A stretch of 64,000 nt of DNA from Bifidobacterium scaligerum (GTDB lineage Bacteria; Actinomycetota; Actinomycetes; Actinomycetales; Bifidobacteriaceae): NCBI RefSeq assembly GCF_002802865.1, contig NZ_PGLQ01000003.1, forward strand, positions 229,304-293,303, in the 5' to 3' direction. Each line of letters opens with the position of its first letter. Position 1 is the stretch's first letter. This document shows positions 1 to 8,757 of this stretch, piece by piece. The notes beneath the pieces were generated by a model that made no database searches, was not told the origin of the DNA, and was given only the letters and a program-made list of their open reading frames with translations. The position numbers were made by a program, and so were the translations under genes.

Positions 1-426
1 AACGACTACTACCAGATTTGGCACGACGTGCTGCTGGCGTTCTACCGGCGCGGCGGCGGCCATCCATCCGACAAGCTGACCCGGGACGAATACTGGCGAC
101 CGCATGCGAACCGGCATATCACGGCGTCACTGCTGCTGCGGCTGGGCGTTCCCATCGAGGTGACGCAGACCATCATCGGACACATGAGTCCGGAAATGAC
201 CGCGCACTACCAACACGTGTACGCGGCCAGCAAGGAGAACGCCACGAGCGGCCTCGGCGATTTCGTGTACGAGCAGATGAAGGCGCACACCCTGCGCAAG
301 GACTTCACTGTTTCCAGCAGGTCGCGTCAACGTTCCGCAACGCAGTCACGCTCTGCTTCCGCAAACGCGCCGACCGCTCCGACAGGTCTCAGCGTGACGG
401 CTTCCTCAATGGATGCGGTTTCGTAA
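1..426 (+). CDS. Tyrosine recombinase/integrase, C-terminal part (gene begins upstream of window)
   Basis: The reading frame is open from base 1, so the N-terminus lies outside the window. The visible 141 residues carry the end of a tyrosine recombinase catalytic domain: the HxxR box at fragment residues 35-38 (PHANRH), the Gly-His of the third catalytic position at His61, and the nucleophile Tyr70 in AHYQHVY. These residues cut and rejoin DNA at attachment sites through a covalent phosphotyrosine. The last 50 residues are Ser/Arg/Ala rich and look like a non-catalytic tail. The gene stands at the edge of an accessory block with replication and defence genes, which fits the integrase of an integrative element. 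Its last 38 bases overlap a small gene on the other strand. The family call is firm; whether the whole gene is intact cannot be judged. Confidence 0.85.
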   Translation, partial: NDYYQIWHDVLLAFYRRGGGHPSDKLTRDEYWRPHANRHITASLLLRLGVPIEVTQTIIGHMSPEMTAHYQHVYAASKENATSGLGDFVYEQMKAHTLRKDFTVSSRSRQRSATQSRSASANAPTAPTGLSVTASSMDAVS

Positions 427-583
427 GGTCGATGCCGGCCGATGCATAGACGGAGATGATTTGCTCTTCGTTGAGCTCGCTCATCCTGTGATGCGTCAGT
501 ATGCACCGGCCGGGATTGACGCAGAACTCGGCCGTCTCGGGTCCGAAAATGTGGATTATCGCGGGGTCTTTGGCGCTTGGCAT
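389..583 (-). CDS. Small hypothetical protein (64 aa)
   Basis: This 64-residue frame starts at an ATG with an excellent ribosome binding site (AAGGAG, five bases before the start), which is the main reason to call it. The frame stays open further upstream, but no other start has such a site. The protein begins MPSAKDPAIIHIFGPET and is soluble, with a mixed charge and no signal or membrane segment. The middle part, with HHRMSELNEEQIISVY, could form a helix. No family is recognised. It overlaps the integrase end tail-to-tail by 38 bases, so the two transcripts would be partly antisense. It could be a small accessory factor of the mobile element; that is a guess from position only. Confidence 0.55.
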   Translation of the reverse strand: MPSAKDPAIIHIFGPETAEFCVNPGRCILTHHRMSELNEEQIISVYASAGIDLTKPHPLRKPSR

Positions 584-1051
584 GGCTGCTCCTTTTTCGG
601 AATGATGTTGTCGGGAACATATCGTCGAAAAAAAAGAAAAAGCCGCTCGCGTTTTCGCTCCGCCGCCGCGCTTCATTATTGCCGCATCGCCTGCCGGCAC
701 CGGCGGGGTCGTTCTCCCGTTCCAGCGGCTCTAAGCGTATGCGGCGACCAAGAGCTGGCCCAATATCTCAGACCACGACGGCTCTCCAATGGAATGACCA
801 TGCCCCGACGCCGGATGTGCGAACCGCATTCTTGCCGTCTTTGTTGTCTTTCTGACGACGGTATGCGTGATTTGCTCACCGACACTGTCATGGCGAAAAT
901 CCCGTTCCACTGGCGTTATCGGCGTCAGGCGTTTTCTGGCCCCATCGAACATGGCATCTGATGCGCATTCTGTGATATTGGCTGGCAAGCCGTCATACAT
1001 CGCGTCTGACGGCCTCGTACCACCCTCTGTACTAATGGGAAGGACATCAAA
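584..1051. other. Gene-free stretch between small ORF and replication-relaxation gene
   Basis: No reading frame here has both a convincing ribosome binding site and protein-like composition. The stretch should hold the promoter of the small minus-strand gene at its left side and that of the plus-strand gene starting at 1052 at its right side. A purine-rich run near 626-645 is the only compositional oddity. No clear terminator hairpin was seen. Confidence 0.5.
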
Positions 1052-1996
1052 ATGACCAGCACTTTGCGAGCGACCAAAGGCGACCGAAGGGTACTGGAGG
1101 CGTTGCTAAGGTTCCGTTGCCTCAGCATTCTGAGCGCCGTCCGGTTCTCCGGACTGGCATTGTCCAGTCGTTACCGGATTAGCCGACGATTACATGCCTA
1201 TGCGGAACGTGGTTATGCGCGCGTCATCACCGGCCCGAGTGCGCACGTCGTGTTCACGCCAACGCCCAAACTCATCCCGCTGCTGGAATTGGAAACACCA
1301 CCATTGAGAGCCGCAGATGCTTCGGCGCATGCGTTGGCCGTGTCGAGCATCGCATCGCAACTTGCGCACGGCGACAACGTGCTACACCTACCCGACGATG
1401 AATGGGAGAACATTCGCGTGCAGATGGAGGACTACGAGGCGGGATTGGTTTGCGAGGCGGACATGCGCATGGCCGAAAGCCGGTTACGCCAGTCCGGCAA
1501 ACGCGACCAGGCCGTGACGCAGATGCTGCATCTTATGGATACGCAACGCGATGATGTTGCGTACCGAGCTTGGGCCGGAGGGAATCCATATCAGTCGTGG
1601 CCGTGGATTGTCATGGCGCATGGCGAAGCGTGGAATACGCGCGAGCAACGCATAGTCAGCGATGTATACGCCGAATCGGATAGTACCGTCATTGCGCTGA
1701 CTGACCACAGGCCTGACTTGGTTCTTGCCCGGCCGTTCCACCAGTCCATAGCCATCGAGGTCGAGCTGACACGCAAGCCCGTAAACGACTACATCGCCAC
1801 GATGGCCGGCTACACCACGCGTCAAAGCCGCGACGCCTACTCACAAGTCGTTTGGATTGCGACCAGCGAAACGACCGCGCATGCGATTCGTCGCGGCATC
1901 ACGGCGACCGGCACCGAACAACTTGCGCGCGTCGTGATGGCCGATTCCAACGGCGGTCCTCTATGGGGCGGCGTCGATTTGACGACCAGAGCATGA
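1052..1996 (+). CDS. Replication-relaxation-like protein (winged helix plus nuclease-like fold)
   Basis: The 314-residue protein starts at an ATG with AAGGA seven bases upstream. The first 70 residues (VLEALLRFRCLSILSAVRF onward) look like a winged helix-turn-helix: a three-helix core followed by an Arg-rich wing and a basic SSRYRISRRL segment. The last third contains RPDLVLARP, then IAIEVELTRK, the D...ExE..K spacing of a PD-(D/E)xK-type nuclease fold. This layout is that of the replication-relaxation proteins found on actinobacterial plasmids and integrative elements, whose biochemical role is poorly known. It lies between the integrase and the helicase/Rep-like gene and reads the same way, so a role in element replication or copy control is inferred. 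The exact family needs a profile search. Confidence 0.6.
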   Translation: MTSTLRATKGDRRVLEALLRFRCLSILSAVRFSGLALSSRYRISRRLHAYAERGYARVITGPSAHVVFTPTPKLIPLLELETPPLRAADASAHALAVSSIASQLAHGDNVLHLPDDEWENIRVQMEDYEAGLVCEADMRMAESRLRQSGKRDQAVTQMLHLMDTQRDDVAYRAWAGGNPYQSWPWIVMAHGEAWNTREQRIVSDVYAESDSTVIALTDHRPDLVLARPFHQSIAIEVELTRKPVNDYIATMAGYTTRQSRDAYSQVVWIATSETTAHAIRRGITATGTEQLARVVMADSNGGPLWGGVDLTTRA

Positions 1997-2102
1997 CGAA
2001 TGCTCGAACATGTACCGATGCATAGGCGTTCCCTCTCAATCGGCACATGCCGTAACGACAGCCACCAAACTAAGCGGCTCTCTATATTCCCTTAAAACCA
2101 GA

Positions 2103-2135
2103 CGCCGGCCGTCACCATGACAGTGACCGCCGGCG
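2103..2135. repeat. Near-perfect hairpin upstream of the helicase-Rep gene
   Basis: Two 13-base arms (2103-2115 and 2123-2135) pair with a single mismatch around a seven-base loop. No run of T follows on either strand, so it is a weak candidate for a terminator. It sits 58 bases before the ATG of the helicase-Rep fusion. It may be an attenuator, a protein binding site, or part of a replication origin. Confidence 0.6.
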
Positions 2136-2192
2136 CAAGAGCAACTACACGGGCTTCCCTCCCGTGGGACGCACGAAACATGGAGGTGTTTC

Positions 2193-5093
2193 ATGTCCGC
2201 AACAGCAATATCTACCACACAACAACTGACGCTCACCAAGGACGAGCGCCAGCTCGAACGCGCACATCGTAATAGTGTTCTGCAAAAGCGAATCCATGAT
2301 GGTGAGCTGGAGATGTCTCGCTGGCAGCTGCTGGCGGCGAGAAATACTGCCCATCGGCTGCGCATCGTTGCGTCGGCCGGAGCCGGTAAGACTCGAACGC
2401 TTGCTAACGCCATCGCAGCCGCCGCGACGCTTCACGATGCGAAGCACATAGCCGTCGTTGCATTCACGCGCAAGGCCGCACGCGTCATCGATGGCGCACT
2501 CGCAGACAATGATGTGTACGGCGCCAGCGTAAGCACACTCGATTCGCTCGCCGTACGGATACTAGAAGCTGCTGGTATATACGTCACCGCTATCACCGAC
2601 AAGGAAAAGAAAGCAATCCTCACCGACATCCGAAAAACCTGCATGGAAAAACAGCCACACGAACGCATCACGCTGAAACAAATGATGCATGACACGACGT
2701 ATTACGCCATGCATCCCAACGAGCAACCCGAATCCGAATATCTCAAAGCCGTTCTGAAGGAATACACCGAACGATGCAAGAACACTTACAGCGCCGAATG
2801 GCCGACCATCGAGCTACTCGCCGCGCAGCACTACCCAAAATCTGGTTTCCAGTTCGAAATACTAGGCGTGGATGAAGCGCAAGACCTTAACCCTACGCAA
2901 ATACAACTGGTAGAAAGCATCACCGCCACGACGATGCAGACCATCGTCGCCGGCGATTGGCGGCAAGGCATCATGTCTTTCCAAGGCGCGGCACCTGATT
3001 GGTTCCGCAATGGCAACCATTTCGACCAAACGCTGGAGCTTCCCGTCAATCACCGATGCTCACCAGAGATAGTCGATGCCGCGAACCACGTGTTCGGGGA
3101 CAACATCAAAGCCGCCAAGAACGCCACGGCCGGTATGACGCCCCAGCTGATACGAGCGAACAATGAACAGGATGAAGCCGAGAAAATCACTGACATTGTT
3201 GAAGGCTTGTTGGCCGACGGTCACACTGCGGCAAGCAATATCCGGTTTCTCGCGTGGCGTCGCAGTCAGTTCCGAGAACTGAAACGAACGCTTGCAGAAC
3301 GCGGCATGCCAGTAAACGAGGATGCTTTCCGCACTATCCATTCATACAAGGGCGATGAAGCGAACATCATCATTCTGATGGGCGTGAGCCGCGCCGTCTG
3401 GGGCGACCGCAGCGACGAGTCGGACATGTTGCTATATGTGGGAATGACACGAGCGCGATTGGGGCTCATTATCTCCTATCCCGACCAGACGAGTCTGCCT
3501 GGCGGCCGCACTTCCGCAGTATGTGGTCCATACCCCACGCTGGAGAACTGCGGTTTGCAGGAACCGTCTGACTCACAGACGATTCTTGACCGACTTCATC
3601 ACGACATCAACAGTCGTCACCTGTTGGAAGATGTCATCGAGGACAACAGAACCGCGCAAAACATCGCCATCCAGAAAAAACAGCAGAGTCGCATCATCGC
3701 AAGTTACCAGCGACTGGGAAACGCAAAGACGGCGGCGAAGCTGACCGACTGTGCGGAAAAGTTGACGTTCGAGACCATGACCGACGGCAATGTTCGACGC
3801 AGCCTGCTAGCGCACGCATGGTTCTGCAACCAAAAGACCTGCAACATCTGCATGGGGCGCAGAGCTGTCCGCAATCAGCTGCGCGTTGGCGCGGCACTCG
3901 ATTGTCTTTTTAACCCCAAATGCTACCGGAATTTACTGCCCGATGAACTGTATGAGCAGATTACCGCGATGCAGTTCGCGACTCCTGCATTCTTCACTGG
4001 GACCATGCCTAACGTTGACGACCTTGCACTCGGTATCCGCGTACTCAATTTCGCCGTTCGTAACCTCACTCACACGGACACCCATCACAATATGAGCGAA
4101 CGCGAGCGAGTATTCACGCAAGGTATCGTCGGCACCACGCGCAGCGACGAAGCCACCAATCACTTCATCAATGAGGGGCTGCACGAGCTGGAATACCAGC
4201 TACAGCAACACGAATCTGCGCACGACTTGACCGACATGCAACTGAGTGGACTTCGTCAGAAGATAACCGACATTCGGGCGGGCGGCGAATGGCACGTACA
4301 CGCCCACATGATTTTCGCAACATTGGGAGCCTATTACCATGACCAACTCCATAAGGACGACATCACGAAGGGACACGACTACAAAGGTGACATCGTAGAG
4401 GCCAATCACTTATACAAAGACCACCTGTGGTGGAAGTTGGAATGGACCAGCGCCGTCCAGAAAGCCGTAAACTCCATCATCAGGCAGGATGGGGCAAAAG
4501 GGATAACACACGATGATTTTCAGACAGCCCGATGGCAACAGTTTATGAGCATGAGCCGCACTGACGTGGAACAAGTTATCGAGCAAGCTCAAGCTCAAGT
4601 CAAACAATGCGAGTCTGGTACTGTCGCCTACGATAAGGCGTTGCAAAACGAAAAGAAAGCATGGTCCAACGGCGCAGTAATCGACATCGAATCCATCAGT
4701 GTCAAAGGACACGCCATGACGTCAAAACAAAAAGCACAGCTCACAAAGAATCCTGCACTGTTGAAATCCGCGATACAGGAAACATGCAAATATGCTTTCA
4801 AGCCCGACGAGCTTTTTGCGAAGACCAGCAAAGAAGAACTCGACCAAATCATCCCGCAGATAGACGCCACGTCAGGCGCGCGTCTCATCTCCCGCACCGG
4901 CATCATCGCTCAAGTGCTTCACGATATCGATGAGCAACAGCTTTGCGACCGCTACCTACAACGCACGAGAACCGGTAACGCAAGCTGGACATTGGAGCAG
5001 TCCATCACATTCAACTGGTTGACAGACCTTCGCCAATACGTTCAATATGAAACCAATGACGAGGATGACGGCGAAGCTGATTTTCTCTCATAA
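2193..5093 (+). CDS. UvrD-like helicase fused to a Rep_1-type HUH replication initiator
   Basis: The 966-residue protein begins at an ATG with a strong GGAGGT site. Residues 1-440 form an SF1 helicase: Walker A SAGAGKT (about 61-67), Walker B VDEAQD (about 226-231), and motif VI YVGMTRAR (about 415-422). The C-terminal half is not a usual helicase extension. It has a Cys cluster CNQKTCNIC (Cys545, 550, 553), a beta strand FFTGTMPNV at 600-608, an HUH motif HVHAHM (His701, 703, 705) and KY..K around Tyr867. These appear in the same order as the zinc motif, motif 1, HUH motif and catalytic-tyrosine motif of pUB110/pC194-type initiators, which nick the plus origin and stay linked to DNA. Those initiators normally recruit a host UvrD/PcrA helicase; here the helicase would be built in. 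The fusion is my reading of motifs and needs structural confirmation. Confidence 0.72.
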   Translation: MSATAISTTQQLTLTKDERQLERAHRNSVLQKRIHDGELEMSRWQLLAARNTAHRLRIVASAGAGKTRTLANAIAAAATLHDAKHIAVVAFTRKAARVIDGALADNDVYGASVSTLDSLAVRILEAAGIYVTAITDKEKKAILTDIRKTCMEKQPHERITLKQMMHDTTYYAMHPNEQPESEYLKAVLKEYTERCKNTYSAEWPTIELLAAQHYPKSGFQFEILGVDEAQDLNPTQIQLVESITATTMQTIVAGDWRQGIMSFQGAAPDWFRNGNHFDQTLELPVNHRCSPEIVDAANHVFGDNIKAAKNATAGMTPQLIRANNEQDEAEKITDIVEGLLADGHTAASNIRFLAWRRSQFRELKRTLAERGMPVNEDAFRTIHSYKGDEANIIILMGVSRAVWGDRSDESDMLLYVGMTRARLGLIISYPDQTSLPGGRTSAVCGPYPTLENCGLQEPSDSQTILDRLHHDINSRHLLEDVIEDNRTAQNIAIQKKQQSRIIASYQRLGNAKTAAKLTDCAEKLTFETMTDGNVRRSLLAHAWFCNQKTCNICMGRRAVRNQLRVGAALDCLFNPKCYRNLLPDELYEQITAMQFATPAFFTGTMPNVDDLALGIRVLNFAVRNLTHTDTHHNMSERERVFTQGIVGTTRSDEATNHFINEGLHELEYQLQQHESAHDLTDMQLSGLRQKITDIRAGGEWHVHAHMIFATLGAYYHDQLHKDDITKGHDYKGDIVEANHLYKDHLWWKLEWTSAVQKAVNSIIRQDGAKGITHDDFQTARWQQFMSMSRTDVEQVIEQAQAQVKQCESGTVAYDKALQNEKKAWSNGAVIDIESISVKGHAMTSKQKAQLTKNPALLKSAIQETCKYAFKPDELFAKTSKEELDQIIPQIDATSGARLISRTGIIAQVLHDIDEQQLCDRYLQRTRTGNASWTLEQSITFNWLTDLRQYVQYETNDEDDGEADFLS

Positions 5094-5096
5094 TCT

Positions 5097-5163
5097 CAAC
5101 TGGCACGTAGTGGTGAGGCCGACGAGCAATCAGCTCGTCGGCCTCACCACTACGTGCCAGTTG
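5097..5163. repeat. Perfect 31-bp inverted repeat (long hairpin) between convergent genes
   Basis: Arms 5097-5127 and 5133-5163 are perfectly complementary over 31 bases around a five-base loop. The left arm starts three bases after the stop codon of the helicase-Rep gene, and the DUF499 gene ends 120 bases further on, so the element lies in a convergent junction. A short T-rich patch follows but no clean T run. It may end transcription from both sides or act as a single-strand or plus-strand replication origin of the element. Confidence 0.85.
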
Positions 5164-5282
5164 TTTCTATATAAAACAATCAAGTCAGCCGACGTTGCCA
5201 GCTGTTTGGCTTGTATGAACGAGAAGAAGCATCAGGGCGTTATCCGCATCGGCGGACCTTACGCTCTGTGCTCGCTCTCGCT

Positions 5283-8200
5283 CTATTCCTCCTCGAAGCC
5301 GGAGTTGTCGAGTTTGAGGTTTTTGGCGTTGCTGTCGATGATGCGGATGACATTCTCGTCAAAGCCTGTGGCGTCGTCGGCGTGAATCTCCAAGCTGATG
5401 GAGATGTTCGCACCGGCAAGCCTGAGCTGGTCGAGAATGCCTTCGTTGATGCGTGCGAGGTCGCGGTTGAGAGAATCCGGGTCAAGCTTGGCAGTGCCGT
5501 AGTAACGCTTCTTGGATACCGTAACCGGCTCCGGTTCGCGAGCCGGTACGCTCTCACCGTTCGGAACCGATGCCGCACTTGGCTGTGCGGCATGCTTTGG
5601 CCTGTGCACATCCGGCTGCTGCGCATGGGCAATGCTCTGCGCCACGAACTCGCCGGTATGCGATTCAAGCTGCGACTGTTTATCAGCCGCATCCTCGGCA
5701 CGGCATGCTTCCAAGTCGGCCATCGCCGTATCCCAGTCCACGATGAGTGTGGAATCGGTGACCTGTACCACGGCTTGCGCGGTATCGGTCACGCCGGGGA
5801 TGATGAGATTCTGGAAGTGCCCGGACTCGTATTTCCCTGAGGCGACCGCGAACCGGTCATCGGCCGTCAACACCGCACCGGCGGCCCCTGTAATGGCGTT
5901 GTCGAACACTTCGCGGTCGGCGAGACGAGGCATGTACGGGAACCGTGTGATGCACTCCCACACGGTCTTTGCCGGCAGCACACCATCCACGAACGCAGAC
6001 TGAAGATACTGGTGGATGTCGTAGCCGAGCGAGCCGGGAGCGTACTGGTCACTGAGCGCGTCCTCGCTTTGCAGACGGCTTCCGGTACGTTCGGCCATGG
6101 AGTCGCCACCACTGTCGGAGATGCGCATGTCGGCCAATCGGTATGCGCTCTTGGGGTCAAGCTGTTCGGGATACACGCACCAGCAGTATGCGCTGCGGAT
6201 GCGTTCCTCCACCGTCTTGTTGAAACCGGCCATAGCGTTCTTGGCCTGTTCGACCTGCTGCCGTGTGAGGTTGAGCTGCACTTCGTTGTCGGCGACGCGC
6301 TTCCAGCCGAGGTAGGAGCGGGCCGCGTCCTCAGCGAAGCCGAGCAGGTTGCGGTCGGCGGCGAGGAAGACGAGCATGTTGCGGTTAGCACGTTGCGCAG
6401 AGCCGCGATGTTCTATCGCGTCGCGAATCCACTGCTTGGCTTCCGATGATTCACTTTCCCCCTTGGCTACGGTCCAACGCGGGTGCATGATGACGAGCGC
6501 GACCTGGTCGCTGTCGGGGATGACGTCGGTACCGTCGGGCGCGACGCATACGCGGCGAAACTTGCCGCGCCGTCCTGCTGAGCCTTCCGACGACTGGAGC
6601 CGTGTGACGATTTCGTTGTACACGCTTTCCGGGTCCTCACGCAGGCGGTCGGCGTAGTCGCGAGCGGTCTTGGTGATGGATGGCTGGAGGCTGTACCGAT
6701 AGGTGGAACCTTCGGCGAAGAAGTACGTGGAACGCTGTTCCAACTGGCTGACAGCTGTGCCGAAATTGCCGGACACGTCGCCGGGCATGGCGGTGCCCAA
6801 CCATACGCTTTGCACGCCGATACCCCTGTTGGGCAGTCCGGCACGCGGCGCGGAACCCATGAACACTGTCCGGGCGATGCGCTGAGTCAATACGCGCTGG
6901 CCGAGCGCCGGACGGTCGTTGTCGATTTGCGCGGCAGTGGACTGCGGTCCTGACACGTCGGTATCGATGATGGCCTTCCATGAGTCGGGCAGGTATTGGG
7001 CGAGATTCGAGTAGACCGTCTCGGAATCCAGCGGCACGTTACCGGGCAGAATCAGCGGGTTCGTGTCGTTGCCTGCCCAGAGTTCGTGGATGATGGACGA
7101 CACCAAGGTCAGCACGCCGCGCGTACGCTGGAAGTTCTCCAGACTCGACCAGTCCTCGTAGAGCCGGTCCAGCAGTTCGGGATGCAGGGGGTACGACGCG
7201 CGAATGCGCTTGTCGTAGTCAGTACTGGTCACTTCGGTCGGATACGACTTCGCATCGGCCCGGTACATGTCCACGAACCGTTTGGCCGTGAGCGCGATTT
7301 GGGCCTGCGCTTCCGCATCGGGCTCCTCAAACAGACGCTTGCGTACGATTTCGAATGACTCGTCGCGTGTGGACGGACGCCATTGGTCGGCTTGGCGTCG
7401 CACCACCATTTGCAGGCGGCGCAATGCCGCCTGGCCGTTTTCGCCGCCGACTTCCAAGTTGCTGGCCTTGCCGCCGTCCTCGGATGCGGGGATGGAGACC
7501 ACGAGCATGCAGTGCGGTACCGCCGACGCCGTTTCGGTCAGTGTCTGGGCGAACGTGAACTGGTCCTCGAACGTGCCGGCCGGTAGGTCGTCGCGGCCGA
7601 CGAGCTGGCGCGCGTATGCTACCCACTCGTCGATGAGGATGAGGCACGGACTGTACCGGCGCAACAACTGGTCGAGGGAATCCGCCGGCGGTTTGCCGGC
7701 CCGGTCGTTCTCGGCGACCATGGCGTATCCTTCGGCTCCGCCAAGTTGCCACGCAAGCTCGCCCCAGATGGTACGCACTTGAGTTCCATCCATCTTGACG
7801 CTCGGCTTGGCGACGTTGAGCTGGTTGCCCACGATAGCCGCGCGATGCACCAGACCGGGAGTCCATGCAGGGACGCCGAGTCCCGCCACGAGGTTCTGCA
7901 CGTCCGAGGACAGTTCGACCACCGATTTCTCACCGAAAAGATGGTACAAGGCGAGCAGTGAGTGGGTCTTGCCACCGCCGAAGTTGGTTTGCAGGTTCAC
8001 CACGGGCGAGCCGCTGTTATCTCCCACGAGACGGCGGATGGCACGCGTGAGCAGGTCGCGCAAGCCTTCGGTCAGGTAGGTGCGGTTGTAGAACTCGACC
8101 GGGTCGCCATATGCATTGCCCGGCACGCACGCGCTCTTGGAGACCGCCACATCGTACAGGTTCGCGGCGAACTCCGATGCCGTGAACTTGCCGCTGGCTA

Positions 8201-8729
8201 CGTCCTCATGTGGTTTGATGACTTCGCGCCACGGTTTCATGCCTTGCGTGGCGTCCACGGAGAGAATCTTGCGCTGGCTGGCCTTGCGCGTGTGGTCCTC
8301 GTACACGGTGCGTTGCAACGTGTCGCGCAGGCTGCGCACGTCGGCGGCCGAATCTGGCGCGTTGACTGCATTGAGCAGCAGCTCGATGGTGCTCAGGGCG
8401 CGGATGGTCTCATCGGACGTGAACGGCTGGCTGTGTGCCCATTGGTTTCTGGTCTCACGCAGTTCGGATGCGTACGACTGCTGGGCTCGCGACAGGATGC
8501 TGTTGAACTCGCGCCCGTATTCGGTGATGGCGCGCAGCTGCACCTGTACGTCGTTCTTGTTCAGCGTGCGCAGCGGCGTACCGTATTTCTGCTGGTCGGC
8601 GCGCGCCCACGCATCGGTCCAATCCGACGTATGGAACACACCGGCCATCACTTCATCGACCGGGTCCACCAGTCCTTCGGAAAGGAAGTCGAACGCCTTG
8701 CCCACGCGGTCTCTGTTGTTTATCGCCAT
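5283..8729 (-). CDS. HEPN-DUF499 P-loop ATPase of a putative defence module
   Basis: The 1148-residue protein starts at an ATG with AAAGGAG seven bases away. Residues 1-130 resemble the Swt1-type HEPN domain; they include RNQWAH (Arg94 to His99), the R-x4-H signature of HEPN ribonucleases. The central part is a large P-loop ATPase with Walker A GGGKTHS and Walker B LILIDEW. The C-terminal 80 residues, beginning KKRYYGTAKLDPDS and containing SLEIHADD, match the closing domain usual in DUF499 proteins. Related ATPases (PglY/BrxC) are essential in BREX-type phage resistance. It is the last gene of a minus-strand run, 28 bases after the DUF1156 methyltransferase. I infer an ATP-driven sensor or remodeller working with the methylase and helicase. 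Which nucleic acid it acts on is unknown. Confidence 0.82.
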   Translation of the reverse strand: MAINNRDRVGKAFDFLSEGLVDPVDEVMAGVFHTSDWTDAWARADQQKYGTPLRTLNKNDVQVQLRAITEYGREFNSILSRAQQSYASELRETRNQWAHSQPFTSDETIRALSTIELLLNAVNAPDSAADVRSLRDTLQRTVYEDHTRKASQRKILSVDATQGMKPWREVIKPHEDVASGKFTASEFAANLYDVAVSKSACVPGNAYGDPVEFYNRTYLTEGLRDLLTRAIRRLVGDNSGSPVVNLQTNFGGGKTHSLLALYHLFGEKSVVELSSDVQNLVAGLGVPAWTPGLVHRAAIVGNQLNVAKPSVKMDGTQVRTIWGELAWQLGGAEGYAMVAENDRAGKPPADSLDQLLRRYSPCLILIDEWVAYARQLVGRDDLPAGTFEDQFTFAQTLTETASAVPHCMLVVSIPASEDGGKASNLEVGGENGQAALRRLQMVVRRQADQWRPSTRDESFEIVRKRLFEEPDAEAQAQIALTAKRFVDMYRADAKSYPTEVTSTDYDKRIRASYPLHPELLDRLYEDWSSLENFQRTRGVLTLVSSIIHELWAGNDTNPLILPGNVPLDSETVYSNLAQYLPDSWKAIIDTDVSGPQSTAAQIDNDRPALGQRVLTQRIARTVFMGSAPRAGLPNRGIGVQSVWLGTAMPGDVSGNFGTAVSQLEQRSTYFFAEGSTYRYSLQPSITKTARDYADRLREDPESVYNEIVTRLQSSEGSAGRRGKFRRVCVAPDGTDVIPDSDQVALVIMHPRWTVAKGESESSEAKQWIRDAIEHRGSAQRANRNMLVFLAADRNLLGFAEDAARSYLGWKRVADNEVQLNLTRQQVEQAKNAMAGFNKTVEERIRSAYCWCVYPEQLDPKSAYRLADMRISDSGGDSMAERTGSRLQSEDALSDQYAPGSLGYDIHQYLQSAFVDGVLPAKTVWECITRFPYMPRLADREVFDNAITGAAGAVLTADDRFAVASGKYESGHFQNLIIPGVTDTAQAVVQVTDSTLIVDWDTAMADLEACRAEDAADKQSQLESHTGEFVAQSIAHAQQPDVHRPKHAAQPSAASVPNGESVPAREPEPVTVSKKRYYGTAKLDPDSLNRDLARINEGILDQLRLAGANISISLEIHADDATGFDENVIRIIDSNAKNLKLDNSGFEEE

Positions 8730-8757
8730 GATGGAACTCCTTTATCCCGAATCCTGA

